Shown: positions 23,101-38,100 of the stretch, piece by piece
How positions within the stretch are numbered: position 1 is the first letter of the stretch
Layout of the letters: each line of letters begins with the position of its first letter
Position numbers and translations under genes: made by a program
From: Mytilus trossulus
Lineage: Eukaryota > Mollusca > Bivalvia > Mytilida > Mytilidae
Assembly (NCBI RefSeq): GCF_036588685.1
Contig: NC_086386.1
Location: 47,973,878 to 48,037,877 of the forward strand
Direction: 5' to 3'
DNA length: 64,000 nucleotides
The notes under the pieces: model-generated
Seen by the model: the letters and a program-made list of their open reading frames with translations, nothing else
Database searches by the model: none
What the model was told of the DNA's origin: nothing

Positions 23101-26100
23101 TGTATTTAGACCCTTCTACAACGAAATTTGTTGAACATGCACAAGTAAAACAATTGCGTTTTTTATCCACCTCAATCATAGGTTTGAAACCGGTTTAGTC
23201 ATCTATCTGGGTTTTTTTTACCGTTTGTGTCATATTTCCGCTTGTGACTTTTTGACTGAGTGTCAATTTGCATCGGACAGTCACGGGATGCGTAAACTAT
23301 TTTTTTTGTTATCAAAACTGCTTGAAAAACATTTAGATAATAGACATAATGATTTTGTTAACAATACATATAACGGACTTTGGGTCTTTTGTTACATATC
23401 AATTATCATTGACTTGGAAAATGAGGGTAAGGTTAAACTAATTTGACATCTTTATTTTTTATCTTTGCTACGTCACTAGAAAGTCGCAACGTATTTTACA
23501 TTACGTTGGAGGACAACTGACATCAGGTAAACCTAACTTAACTTGTGAAAAATGGAAATTTTAAATTAAAGAACCATTTTCTTTTATAAATGACAGGCTA
23601 AAGATACCACAGGGAAATTCAAACTAAGTGGCCAAAAGCATATATTATTTTAATGTACGGAGGGCACAGCAGCTGTTCCATTAAAAAAGATAGGCATCGT
23701 AATTAACCAGATAAAAAAGGATGGTGGTCAAAATCTTTTGGGTGTTTAAGTATGAATAAATTTGAGTAACTAAATTCTCCATTCGTAGGACAAAGATGAC
23801 ATTTTTGGTTTGAACAATAAAAGTTAGTAAGAAAATGTTTTTTACCTTTGTTGGATCCTCAACATAACGTGTTGTAAAAATGTCACAATTTACGTATTGA
23901 CTACTACTTGACTTATCCAATACTTCAGCGTCTACTGTCATCTACAAAATATTTAAATTTCATCATTTGATCTGAATATAAATGTACTAAGTCAGGAATG
24001 TGGCAGTTGTAAGCAAATATTTCGTTTCTCTGTGTATTGCGTTTGCATTTAATTTTAATGCACTTTAGTGTTTCTGTCATTTCGTCGAAGTTGATTTATT
24101 TCCCTTGGTTTTAGTTTATAAGCCGGATTACTTTTTCGCTCATTCGATTTATGACTTTGAAAAAACGGTAAACCACTGTTGCCTTTTTTACAATTACTTA
24201 TATATAATTATTTTATATAAAAAAGTAAACATACCGACTTTGATTTTATAAATTTCTTTCACTGTACGACTAACAACATTTCTAATTTATACAATAGTGT
24301 TGACATATGTTATTTCGAGTTCACGTTTGTCATACAATAAGTTTACATATACCAAAATGAATAGATGCAACTATGTAAGTGTGTACCTAGGAATGCAATA
24401 AAAAACTAAAAAAAAAAACCACAAAAAAACCCACAATTCCAAGAAAGACAGATAACACAATGAACACAATAAAGATATAATCTAGGTAACGATCGCTCTA
24501 TGCGCATTGTACAATCATTTTTTTTTTTATTAATCTTTAACTCTTTGACGACAGAAACGAAGCTTTTTTTTTTTAGCTTTTCTGCTGTATGCTAATACAT
24601 TGTATTCGCTTATATGTTGTTTTGATTATTTTTCTTATAAACGAAAAGAAAAAAATACAGAAATTTAATTAACTAATTAACTAATTAAATAAAAGTAAAA
24701 ACACAAAAATACTTAACTCCGAGGAAAATTCAAAAAGGTAAATAAAAAATCAAAAGACAAAATCAAAAGTCCAAACACATCAAACGAATGGATAACAACT
24801 GTCATATTCCAAATATATGATACAGAAAACCTTTTTTTTGCTGTTGTTATAGTTCATATGTCAGTAATTGACAAGTTACACGTTGCCACTCGTTATAGGT
24901 AACAGTAAACCTTTAATTAATTAATTAAGTATGGTAAGAGGATTGATGACATTAAACTGGTTTAACATTAATAACACACATTATCCATTTGGCTACAAGG
25001 AGAAATACTATTTTGCAAGCAATTGTATGGCAATTTTGAGGCAATTGTATGATATCAATATAGCTTACAAGTCATTCTAATATGACGTCCTTATTACGCT
25101 TTGTAAACAAAGCCGTGTTCTAATGAGCATAAACAATATGTTTGACACATGCGCACGAACTTACTGTGTATATAAACGTTATTTCCATCGTTATCCTTTA
25201 AAATGTATACATTTAAGCAGCTAGCATTAACTTTTATTATAAATTTTTATAAAACAACATATATTTACCCTGCCGCCGTGGTTTTTCAACTTATCAAATA
25301 TGAATTGTAATGCACAGACTCCTCGGGGAGGAAGCGGGAATAGCCTAACGCTCAGTGTAAAATATCGACAAATATAATGCCTACCCATGTTAAAATGAGC
25401 ATAGAGCATGACATGAAGGAATTATTTCTTAATTAGTTCAGTTTGATGGTTTACAGAGGTTATCTCATCTTTGCCATTCGTTTGACATAACTATTTTTTT
25501 GTTATATTTGAACATATTACATTGTGCCTGTAGTTGAACACGAGAAACCTTTTACTTTAACTTAAAATGTGTTTGGAATAATAAAATATTTTGGTTCAAT
25601 ACTAATATTCATACAAGTGTTAAATACATTTAGGTTTTACAACAACGATATACACATACAAGCCTAAACATTGTTAAACCAATATCACCTACCACTAGTC
25701 CATTAATGGCAAGGCTAAAAATATAAAATGATATGTATTTGAAAGAGAGGCGAAAGCCAACTAAATGATATTGAAACTCATCAGTCAAAAACACGAGTCG
25801 TCATAGTAAAAACAAATAACGACAAAAAAATGGCCCCTAACTTATTGTTTTACTCCAGTCACTATATGAGGGAAAATAATGAAAACCTAATTATTCTAAT
25901 CGTGCTATTGCTAGCAAATTGTCTATATTTACATATGTAGCGAATTTTAAAGGTTATTAATATTTCAAATCTTTGATATTTATTTTAGGAAGAAAAAGTA
26001 ACAATAACTTCTGAGATGGAATCTTATGCACTGGTCTAAACTACTTTTATTTTTGCCTTCATTCGGAGAGCGATAAACGGCTGGATAGGATAGAACCATG

Positions 26101-29100
26101 TGTAAAATAAAAAAAAAAAAAATTTCAAACCTCAATAACGTCTTCTTCAATCTCTGTGTCATCCTTCTTTTTACGTCTACCGCGAACCTCTGCCTGCTGA
26201 AAAAAACCAAACCCAATATAAACTCAAAATAACGAAAATTTCGGTGTGCAACAACCTTATGCAGACGAAACGCGCGTCTGGCGTCAATATAAAATTTAAA
26301 TCTATGATGAGTTTATTTATTCGTTTACAGACTAAAAATTCGAGAGCCGTCAAGATAATCAACATTATTTGTTTGATGTCTTTTATCTTAATTTATAATT
26401 TACAAATTAATTATAGTTTAAGATGGCTCATGTGTAATTAGGGATTAACAACCTCATGAATCGATTGCTCAAAAAATTATTTATGTTTTTTTTTATTGAT
26501 CTAGAAAATTTTTGTTGATACGAACCGAAGAAATCCAAAAGTAAAAAAAAACAAAAATAAAGCCGTACATTGACCTATTATGGTTTACCTTTTGAAATTG
26601 TTATTTGGATGGAAAATTGTCTTATTGGCACTCACACCACACATGTAATCAAACCAAAAGTCATTTAAAGAAACAGGGGTCCCTGAACTCGATTTTAAGT
26701 TAGATACGTTTGAATGATAAAAAGTCAAAAACTAAATCTTTTCCTGATAAGACACAGTTTGACGTCGCGAAAATAACAGTTTACGTTAGCAAAGTAATTA
26801 CCTCCCCTGCAACTGTATCGTATGCCCTTAAGAAAAAAACAAGGTAAGAAACAAGGCCTACTTTGCAAATTGAAGAAAAAAAAAGTTGAAACGATATTGG
26901 ATTGTCAATTTTGTATACATATTCGAAATTTTATAGTAGCAAAACGAAAATTAATCATATTAGTCCTTCGTAATAAGTTTGTATGTGTTTGTCATCAAGT
27001 ATCATTGAATTAAAATAAGAATTAAGTTATTGACCGCTTTGTAAATCCTTGTTCTATATGCAAAAAGTCAATTTACATATTTTTTATCTTAATTTAAACA
27101 TGATACATGTTCTATACGAATAATGACTGATAAATCAACAGGAAACCACTACATTTTGACCATACAGAAGATCTTATCGCAAGACTTCGTTGATCTGAAT
27201 AATTAACCATAAATGTTGTAAATAAAATACTTGATTTACACGAACCTTAGTCATCGGGATTTTCAAGTATACTATAATAATATTTTCTAAAATCTATAAA
27301 ACATATGTTACCTCTCTTTGATCTATGTTATCTGAAGTACTCTCTGAATCTTCCGACATCCATTTTGTAAGTATTTTTTGTCGAAATAGGAAAAGTAATA
27401 TCACAACTGCAATAATTACTACAAATAGCACGATGCCAATCAGTCCTATAATGAGCCAATGTGGTGATCCAGCGATGATATCATTGTTAGTATCTGGTGT
27501 CGACGCAGATTGTGTATCATTTGTCATTTTCATTTCATTGAAAATAAATTCGCCTGAAAATAAAGTAATCGATATAATTTTGGTGATGATAGTATTGGTA
27601 ATTTGTAAATAATTTAGTATTTATTCTTTTTTATAAAATGTAAGTCCTGTCTTTTTTTTATATGGATTTTTTATCGTTGTGTGCTACACGTCGGTCTGTT
27701 TATTTCATTCAGAAGAATGGTAACTGTCACTTGCAAATGTCAAATAAACGAAAAAACATATGTAACAAAATGGATCCTATCGCGGAAAAGATTATATAAA
27801 AATATAAAAATATAAATAAAGTCTTAATTGAAAAAAAAAATCCGTCCAAACCTATAATTAAGTTAATTGAACAAAGACTGCAACTTTTTTACAAGTGCGT
27901 GCAAAACAAGCTTCTTGGTGGTGGGATCTAAATACAGCACATACAACATTTTCCAAACAACTCAAAAAGTGAAAAAAAGTATATTGAAAAATAAATAAAT
28001 GGTTGCAAAGTTTGTTAATGGATTTTATTATCAATTTATTAATTAACATAAAACAATAAACTTGCGGAAAAGATGATATACCGCTAACATGAAGTGGACG
28101 TATTTGTACACAATATCCGGATTTTGACAATAAATGTCTCTTCAGTGAGGTTTGGAATAGGAACAGGATTTGGAAAGTCATATAATTTTCCTAAATTTAC
28201 GGTGGACTCATGATTTTTTTATATTCTTTTCAACTAAATACATATTTAACGTAACAAATCATTTAATTCTTTTATTATTTGTATATAATTCCCCTACACA
28301 TCAAAACAGATAATAAAAACAAAATACATTTCTTTTTACATATTTAGTCAACTAAAAAAAAACGCATTTGTAAATATGGATAAGTGATGTGTATTCAATA
28401 TTTATTTATTACCACCTTTTGATAAGAAAACAACATAATCTTCAATGTATCAACTAACATAAATTATGAAAATAGTCATAGATTGATATCAAAAGTTTAT
28501 CGATTTAGAACATTAAATTGTAGTGAAAAAATAAACATCCTTAATTTCCTGTTTTTATCATATTAGGTAAAAGTGTAACAAAAGGAAGTACAATTTGAGA
28601 AATTTAGATCTTTTTAATATAATCGATTACAGGCACAGTGATTTTATTTTTATGAGTTTAGAAGACAAATTGGAAAACTTGGTGGTACATATATATGTTT
28701 TTTCCTCAACAGTTATAGTTCGGCTACCTTATTTTCCTATATATTAAAACTGATTTTTTTCAATCATATATATCTAGAGTCAATTAAATAATGATGGATA
28801 AAAAAAATATTCCATAATAATTTCAATACATGATAAATTTCGTATAATGACTTAATGTTATTGGTCAACATAATACAAAAGTTATATTCTTTTTAAATTC
28901 TTCCTCATAAATTCGTCCGAATTTATAACATTTCTATTCTATCTACATGGCAAAATTAGAGGCAAGTCAAAATGTAGGTTTGGTTTGCTCGCAGTAAGTG
29001 TTTTTCTGTGCGATACAACATTTAATTGGTGTACTAAATTATCAATCTGGTACCTTTGATTACTGGCTATTCTCTACTAAATCATTATAAATAAATAAAA

Positions 29101-32100
29101 ATAATATACTATGCAGAACGTGTTGTTTCTTTGAAGTTACTATGAGAACCTCGATAAAAATTATCCAAGTATCGGAATTATATACCCCACCCGTAATTCC
29201 CGCCTATAAAATGCTCGTGCAGTACTCACTAAAGACTTATATATAGATACTTTCCAACCAGTTCTTCAAACTTGTTTTACAAAATTGTTCTACAAACCAC
29301 AGTAACTACAGATAGAAATAGATAGGGAAAATCCCCAAATATAACGGAATAGAAATAGATATATCATAAAATGCAACATGTATGACTGAACATGCACTTT
29401 ATGACAACGTGAAAATAATGCACAAAAACAAACTAAACTAAGTTTATCACTTTTGAACGTTAATTCTTTATAATTCTCTTATATAAAGCTTTATCTATTT
29501 ACTTTTCCCCAACCGATGTCACTTCAGTATGCAAAGTCATTACATTGTTACTGTTATGGTTGTTTTAAATTATCATTTTCCTTTAAATGGTCTGATTATT
29601 TTATGTTATAAAAGTGCAAGGTTTTTTTATTCTGTCTCTCAACTATATAAGATTTAGAAGGGATGCATTTTGCATCGCCATTAAAATTATTTCATTTTAC
29701 AATTAACATTGCGAAGGTAATGTATTATAACTCAAATGCAGGATACGTATACGAATAAAATATTGAAAATGAAAGACTTACCTGATCGCTTAACCCCTTT
29801 AAAAAACTGCCTTGAAAGTATTTTCTATCAATGAAATTACGTTTAAATGAGTAACATATTTATAAAAAGTATATAGGGAAATTAAAAGTTTTTTTTATAT
29901 TTATTAACGCTATTTATAGATATAACAAGGAGAATCATTTGAATTGGAAAATACATGTACCAAGTTAGATTTTTATAGAATTCCCCTTTTTCAATTTGTC
30001 TTGAAGTTTTTAATAAATGTTTGGTTCTATTTATGTTCAATTCAATTTTGGATGTAACACATTTTCTGATCGGCAATCAGTTTTTTTGTCTATCAGCTCA
30101 TTGACAAAAAAATCATGTATTCATGGCATCATCAATATGTTTTCGGGATTTAATTCTTTAAGATGTATTTGTATTTGAATAATAAGGCATATCTGTAACA
30201 TTTATTTTTTGTCTATTCGAAATGACTGTGATATTTTCTGTCTATTCGAAAAAACTCAAAATGTAATGAACACTTTTAAATAACAAATGTTGTCTTTATT
30301 TATGTTCCTTCTGGTCGGTTTGCAAACCAAAAAACATCACGGGATGTCTTTTCTTTTAAGATTTTGAAGACTTTTTTAAGATACTTTCTTTAAAACATTT
30401 CAATTATTTAGTTTTTATTTTTGTTTTTATTTTCAAATTAAGTTTTCAATGACAAAAAATAAAACTTACATTAAGGAACGTCGATTTCCTACATAACAAA
30501 CTCTAGTTGCAAAAGTTTTACAATCGATGAAATGTTATCACATTTGTATAAACATTGGTTAGTTATTTGGAAACTGATAAAAACTTTGCGAAACCAAACT
30601 ATTAAATCTAAGTAACATGCTGCACAAGTTTGAGGAATACATTCAAACTCAATGTTAGTATTGTTAATAAAAAAAGGAAACAAAGGGGCTTGGAATATGA
30701 ATTGTTTTGTATCTATAGGAAAACAGTAATTTATAGGACGCGAAATTTAAAAAACTGTTAAACATCAAAACACCTTAAGGAGCAAGATTTACTCGCGGTA
30801 TTGAAGACCTATTGAGGCTTTGTGAAGTTTTCCGTTCTTTGGACGGGTTGTTGTCTCTTCGAAACTTTCCCCATTTCCATTCTCAATTTCACATACCATA
30901 TATAAATACAAAACCCAAGTGATTAAAATTACATTTCATTCCCTTTTTTATAATTCAATCGGTTAATAAACAACCATAACAACTTGTTACGTTTAGAATA
31001 AATAATCGTAGTAGATATGCATTTGCTCATAGTGGCAAAGATTAATCCTCGCTTAAAATCTTCTTTGTTGTTGTTTGTAGAAGAAAGAAGTAAAAACACA
31101 AAAATACCGAACTCCGAGGAAAATTCAAAAAGGAAAATCAAAAATCAAAAGGCAAAATCAAAAGTCCAAACACATCAAACGAATGGGTAACAACTGTCAT
31201 ATTCCTGACTTGGTACAGGCATTTTCTAATGTAGAAAATGGTGGATTGAACCTGGTTTTATAGCTAGCTAAACCTCTCACTTATATGACAGTCGCATCAA
31301 ATTCCAGATTATAACCATGAACATCATGCCTGATGAAATATAAAATAATTATCATATCCGTTTGCTAAATATTGTAAAGATATAATAATATGTTTTTATA
31401 CAAAAATTACAAGACAAACTCAATTGAACCTGAACTTTTTTCATGTCTGCATGGTTAGAACCCTAAAGGTTTCAATCATAAATTTTGGTGAACGTTAAAT
31501 GTTTCAAAAAAAAAAAAAACTGACTACAGATGTACATAAAGTAAAATCGTTTATAACAGTCATCAAAATGTTGTTTTAACTTCTCCAAAATATCAATACG
31601 ATGACCATAGTTTAAGTTTTATTAAGCACATACTTACAACTTCTCGTCCAATCAAATTGCTTGAATTTACCTTCTAATTTTCATAGTACATACTTTTTTC
31701 GTGTACTAAGTAACTATGCAGGAATGACCACAAGGGTAAGATTTCATTGTATCGTTATCCAGATATTAGAACAGAAATTGCTACTTGCTTACTTTGTACA
31801 CAAAAAGAGTCAACCATGAATCTTTTGAAGGGAAATTATTTATGAAGCAATTTAGTATATTTCGTCATTAATTGATCGATTATTGGTTGCCTAATGTCCA
31901 GTGACAAATATTTCATGCATGTACACTTTCCACTAGATTACCTATGGGTACATACCAGGGGCAGATCCAGCCATTTTTAAAAGGTGTTTCAACCAAAGAT
32001 ATGGGAGGATGATCCATCTGTTTGTATTCATTCAAAAGCATTTTCAATGTTCTAGTTTTAGTTTTTTTTGTGAAATTAAAGATGTTTTAAAGAAAGTAAA

Positions 32101-35100
32101 GCTTTCACTGCAATTTAAGAATTATCTGCTCTTGCTCAATTCATTTTATCATCTTACCATGTAAAAGTACATGTATAGTAAAACACCGCTTTATACAAAT
32201 AAACATACTTACACCAGCAGCTACCTTTTTTTCAATCAAAGGTCAATCGCTATTTGAAATCCCATTTTTACAATGATATATTAGCTAGTAGAACTACGAA
32301 AAGGAGCTACATCTAGTCAGCCAAAACATGTCAATAAACTAATTACAGGATTACTCAAGTTGTAAATATATGCTAAAATGAATAATGTATAGAAAGCCCC
32401 TCGCTCTAAGTTTCATATTATATACCTTTCTATACATTAACCGACACTTGATAATTAATCTTCTTCTTGATTTTGTGAATACTCAATCAATGCAAATTGA
32501 TATTGTTTGCCTTATTGAATCTGATCGATATAACATTGCAAATAATAAAATCATTGAGTCAAAACTACTGAGTCCGAGGAAAATTCAAAACAGAAAGTTC
32601 TCGAATGAAATGGTAAAAGCAAAAGCTCAAACACATCAAACGAATGAATAACAACTGTCATAATCCTGACCTGGTATAGAAAAAAGTGGAATAAACCTGG
32701 TTTTGTACCTCGCTAAATCTCTCACTTGTATGACAGTTGCATCAATTCCATATTGACAACGATTAATTGAACAAAACAAACAGAAATAATAGGAAAAAAA
32801 TGTCAAATATACAGTAGTCAACATTGTTATAAGCATAATCACTAAAACAAAAATATAACAAAGAAGCACAAAATGGCATAAATTTGCCATAGTACAATTA
32901 CACAATGACTGGATGTATAAGGACAGAGCCACGTCATATATGTAACGTAGAAACATAAAAAGGGCATATAGACAAAACACAAAGCAAAAATGAAAGACAA
33001 GCAACAAGCAAGTTTTACAATAACACAATATATGGATGTATAAGCACAGGACAAGCAGAAATGAAAGTTGTAGTTTGTTGACGATAGATTATTTGAAGAA
33101 TGTCTATCACACGGAAGCGTATTGGGGTTATCCTTTTTTTATTTTTTTAAATTGTTGACGTTAATCTTAGAAATCCCAAATTTAATCCTGGAATTCAAAA
33201 ATCTATTCTTGGAGTTTACAAATCTAATTACGGAATTACCAACTTTAATCATGGAATTTTCCCACTTTTATCTAGGAATTATCAACATTATCAACTTTGA
33301 TTTGGGTTTTTCCAAATATGAATAAAGGCAACAGTAGTATACCGCTGTTCAAAACTCATAAATCCATGGACAAAAAACAAATTGGGATAACAAACTAAAA
33401 CTAAAGGAAACGCATTAAATAAAAGAGGAGAACAACGACACAGCATTAAAATGAAACACACACATAAACTAAATCCTATGAGAATAACAAATATAACATC
33501 AAAACAAAATACATGAATTTGGGATAATTAAATACCCTGACACGTCTTACAGAAATGTGAATTCACACTCAAAAATAAGAGAAAACAAACGACACAACGG
33601 AAACACAACGTTAAGATTTAACACACACAGAAACGAACTATTATATAACAATGGCCATATTCCTGACTTGGTACAGAATATTTTTAAAGGAAAAAATGGT
33701 GGGTTGCACCTTGTTTTGTGGCATGCCAAACCTACCTCTTTTATGGCCATGTAAAATATAACATTAAAATTAATACAAAAAGATTCACCAGTGACGCTCG
33801 AATCAAAGAACCTCCTAACAAAATTAAACGGCGAAAAAAAGAATGTGAGGTTGAACATGTTGAAGAGTATTCTGAAAAAAAATCTATAATATTTCCAGAA
33901 ACAAATAAACTGGGGTAGATTATTTATAACAATTTCATCAATTCAGTTGTTTAAGCAATTAAATTACATTTATGAGAAAATCAATGATAATTAATGTCAA
34001 TGAATACTTGGCTGGTGATAGCTCCTGGAAAAAAAGGACCAGTAAACAGCTGAACTCGATCAATGAACATGGATTTAAGTACTGAGTAAAGTAAAATAAA
34101 GCAGTTTGTAAGAGTATACGACTTCAAATGCTCGTATATAACCCCTCGCGTTTGAACCCTGATATCATTGCATTATCTAATATGTATCCACTGTTGCAAA
34201 TTCATTTGAACTTTTTAGATATTCATTTAATTCTAACTGATACTATTACAATGTCATACTCCTCTCATCGAAGGACATATCGATTCAACAAAAGTAACAA
34301 TATAATGCTGTTGTAGTTCAAATTTGTTATTGTAATTGTTAATCCGAAGGAAACATATCTGTCAACTTGGCTACCAGATATCCTACATTTAAACTCTCCT
34401 ATGTTAACCAATTAAACTTGTTAGTTTGACTTACCTCATTACTCATTGTTGATTGTTTTATTGTTTTCTATTGAATTTATAATGTTGCATACCTTGAATT
34501 TAGCACATGACTATAATTTTATAAAAAGAGTCATATTCATTTAAAGTCTTTCGTCCATTCATTACGCCCACTGTTTGAGTTGTTTTACTGATTGAGCTGC
34601 TTTAACTATCAGATTTAGGAATCATATGCCAATACATGGTCTCACTTAACCAATGAAAGAAGCTTATTAAATATATGACGAAATGTCAAACTTTTAGATT
34701 GATGAATATAATGATAAGTTACCAGTTATCAGATGTAATAATTCACTAATTTCTTCATTTCATATGTGTTTCCACTTATATTTCCGCTTTTACTCTAAAT
34801 CGACAATTTTGTTCTCCGTTTACGAATACTACTATTATATTGTTTACGTGGGAGATATCTTATCATTCATTGCTTTCTAAGAATGAGTACAATTTCGCTA
34901 TGAATACATTGAAATAATGGACTTTCTAGATTTTGTTTTTATTATTAATTTCACCTTTTTACTGTAACATATATACAAGTCTAAATTAAAATGAAAGTTC
35001 TAACCTATAATTGCGTATGATAAAAACCGCTATCTCTATACGTATGCATGCAAAATGAAATGTCTTGGTACAGGGGAATAAAATACAACACATACAATAT

Positions 35101-38100
35101 TTTTCAAAAGACAAAAAAAAGTGAAAAAGAATATTATAACAAAACGCATTTGACTAGCAGGTCGAACAATGCTCTTAACCCTGTAGTCTGTCATTGACAA
35201 TTTCCAAAAAAAACCACGGATCATCAGATGTAACAAATGGATTGTATTATTAATTTCTTACCATACAGAAAATAATAGGAATAAGGAAAAGATGGTATAC
35301 CGCAAGCATGACGTGCAAATAGTGTGCACCATATCCGGATTTCGACAATTTATGTCTCCTCAGTGAGGTTAAAAATCGAAACGATATTTCGATGGCCAGA
35401 TTTTTGTATATGTAGTAAAAAAAAAAAAAAAATCTTAACAGTGCAAGAACTAGATTATTATGCTAACAAAGAGTTGTCCCTCAAAGGGGTTTGAACTCAC
35501 ACCTTGATACACTACAGCATCAATCGCTTAGATGTCTTTGAGCCTTTGCTATTGACATTACCGATTTGGGACTTTCTATTTTGAATATTCCTCGGAATTC
35601 GGAACAATATAATCCCCGTTTATAAATATAACTGTTTTATTTTTACATTTGCAATAACATTTATAGCGATAAACATCCCAAATGACAGTTCCACAATTTT
35701 TCTAATCGACCTAAATTTCTCGCAGTTCTTATTTAGATTGGAAAGAGCAGCGAAAGATATGTCAGTAAAAAGTCTCAATTTACAAATATTTAACTTATAA
35801 CACTGCACTATATAAAAGTAATTATATAATGGTACAAAATCAGATTTCTTTTATATTTCATTAGTGAAAATCCCTTTCATAGAGTAGTCCATGCCATAGA
35901 ATAATATTTGAATAAGGCAACCATTATGCTTACATACGTAAACATATCTTAATAAAAACCTTGTTTGCTAAATTTATACTTTAATTAATACGATTTATTT
36001 TTTTGGAAATTCATATGTATTTTAGTTGAAAGGCGTTGTACTTTAACTTAAGTGTTTACAAATCAATTAGAAAATAGGAACTTGAAGCATTGTTCTAAGC
36101 TTTTTTTATTAATATTGAATAGAAGTTACAGGAAACACACATAGTCTGAACTTTCATTTCTTAAGTAACATTTCCTTTTTAAGTCATTGTCAATTTATAA
36201 TCAATAACGTGATAACCATTTAATTTTAAGAAAAGTTCTTATTATAGTTCGTGATCTACATACATGTAATTAAGTAATGTTACGATACAAGTATAATAAC
36301 AAAAAAAGGCGACTTCCAAGGAAAATTCAAAATGGAAATTCCGAGAAAATTCCCCTCAGCGTTTGTCAAAGATGTTAATTCGTCAATTACTCGTACATTT
36401 ATACAAATATATCTTATAAATGTGTACAGATTATGAATTGGCTCTCGAAATTTATATATCAAGTAAACCTGATTTAAAACATCATAGGATCATGGGTTTT
36501 CCAATCTAAGTTTGGTAGAATATGCTTAAAAGAAGGACGAAAGATACCAAAGGGACAGTCAAACTCATAAATCTAAAACAAACTGACAACGCCAAGGCTA
36601 AAAAATGAAAAAGAAAAACAGAAAAACAGTAGTACACACGACACAACAAATAAAACTAAAGAATAAACAACACGAAACCCACCAAAAACTAGGGGTGATC
36701 TCAGGTGCTCCGGAAGGGTAAGCAGATCCTGCTCCACATGGGGCACCCATCGTGTTGTGAATTAGAACTAATGAGTCAATATCACGGCCAACAGTATATA
36801 TTCCTAGAGTACAATCCACTAGTAGAATATATGTATCTGCCTCTGTACTGGTGTGATTTCAAGGATACATATTCATTGTGTATGATTTGTTCAAGTATGT
36901 AAAGTATACTTGATATGTTTAGATTATCTCATGTTAATGTTTCTGTGATTATTTTACTGCGTTACTAATGATTTATTGATCAATGTCGTGAGCAAAAAAA
37001 ATAATTTCATACCTTATATTTTATCCTTTTTTTACAATTACTATGTTTTCTGGAAACACAAGTCAAGTCATATATATTTAACCACTGCAACAAGTGTGTT
37101 ACGATATTTCTCACCTCGAGACAGTTAAATTTTTGATATTCAAATCGCGAGGCTTGCCGAGAGTTCTAAATAATTAAAATCTAACTGTAAACGAAGAAAT
37201 ATCGTAATACAACGTGACATGAGCTTAAATGATTGAATTCGTTTCTCTTATGAATTCATCCTTCCTTTTCATGTCTATTTTGTTCACCTATCGTTGTAAA
37301 TATAAAGAAATTTGATTTGACTGTCATACAAGTGAGAGGTACGTTTATAGCTATAAAAACAGGTTCAATTAACCATTTTTTACATTTGAAAAATTACACG
37401 AGACGAACATAACACGTATCACGCCAACAACTGGTTTTAGATAAATGTCGTGTAATTTATGATGGCACGATTCCTAACGAGATGTATTATGGTTGAACTA
37501 TAATTGTTAACGTTTGTGTCATTTTGGTCTCTTGTGGAGAATCGTCTCATTGGTCATCATACCACCTTTTCTTTTATATAAATACTAGAAAGTTGGTTTT
37601 TGGTAGTTTCTATATTAGAATTTTGTGAAACTTTAGTACAATAAAAGGTAGGTCCTCCGATTATCTGTTCAATGGAATGTTCATTGATGCAATTAAGCAC
37701 TTATTACTCGACAAAATTTAATCCTATATAAACGAAATGTTTTTTTGTACATGGGATTTCCTGAGTGTTTATTTGTTTCTATTTCTTTTAGAAGACACTC
37801 GAAGTATTTACATGCAGATGCAATATTCTTCGAAGATCTATCCACAGGAACATCAACATACATTTCGTTAACAGATGATACATGTTTCTCGGCTTCTTTA
37901 TCGCTGTTAGCGGATTTGGATCTATCATTCACACAGTCATTCAGATGTCTAAACATCTTTGATGGATTGGATACGAGTGTGTTTTATTCACTATATAAAA
38001 GAAGATGTGAGATGAGTGTCAATGAAACACCTATCCATCCATGTCACCATTTTTAGAAGTAAATCATAAAAGGCCAAAGTTCGGTTTTCCGAGCCATGCA

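Noticed and set aside
24235-24300. Possible small receptor exon ending at GTCG|GTATGT
   Set aside because: No acceptor gives a phase compatible with the neighbouring phase 0-0 exons without a stop.
25227-25409. Possible extra receptor exon (FDKLKNHGGR before GGTAAATAT)
   Set aside because: The acceptor lacks a pyrimidine tract, and the sequence resembles a dispersed repeat related to one near 21.55 kb.
32636-33028. 130-residue cysteine-rich open frame on the minus strand
   Set aside because: It coincides with a repeat that has an internal duplication. The cysteines come from repeated TGT and TGC in that repeat.
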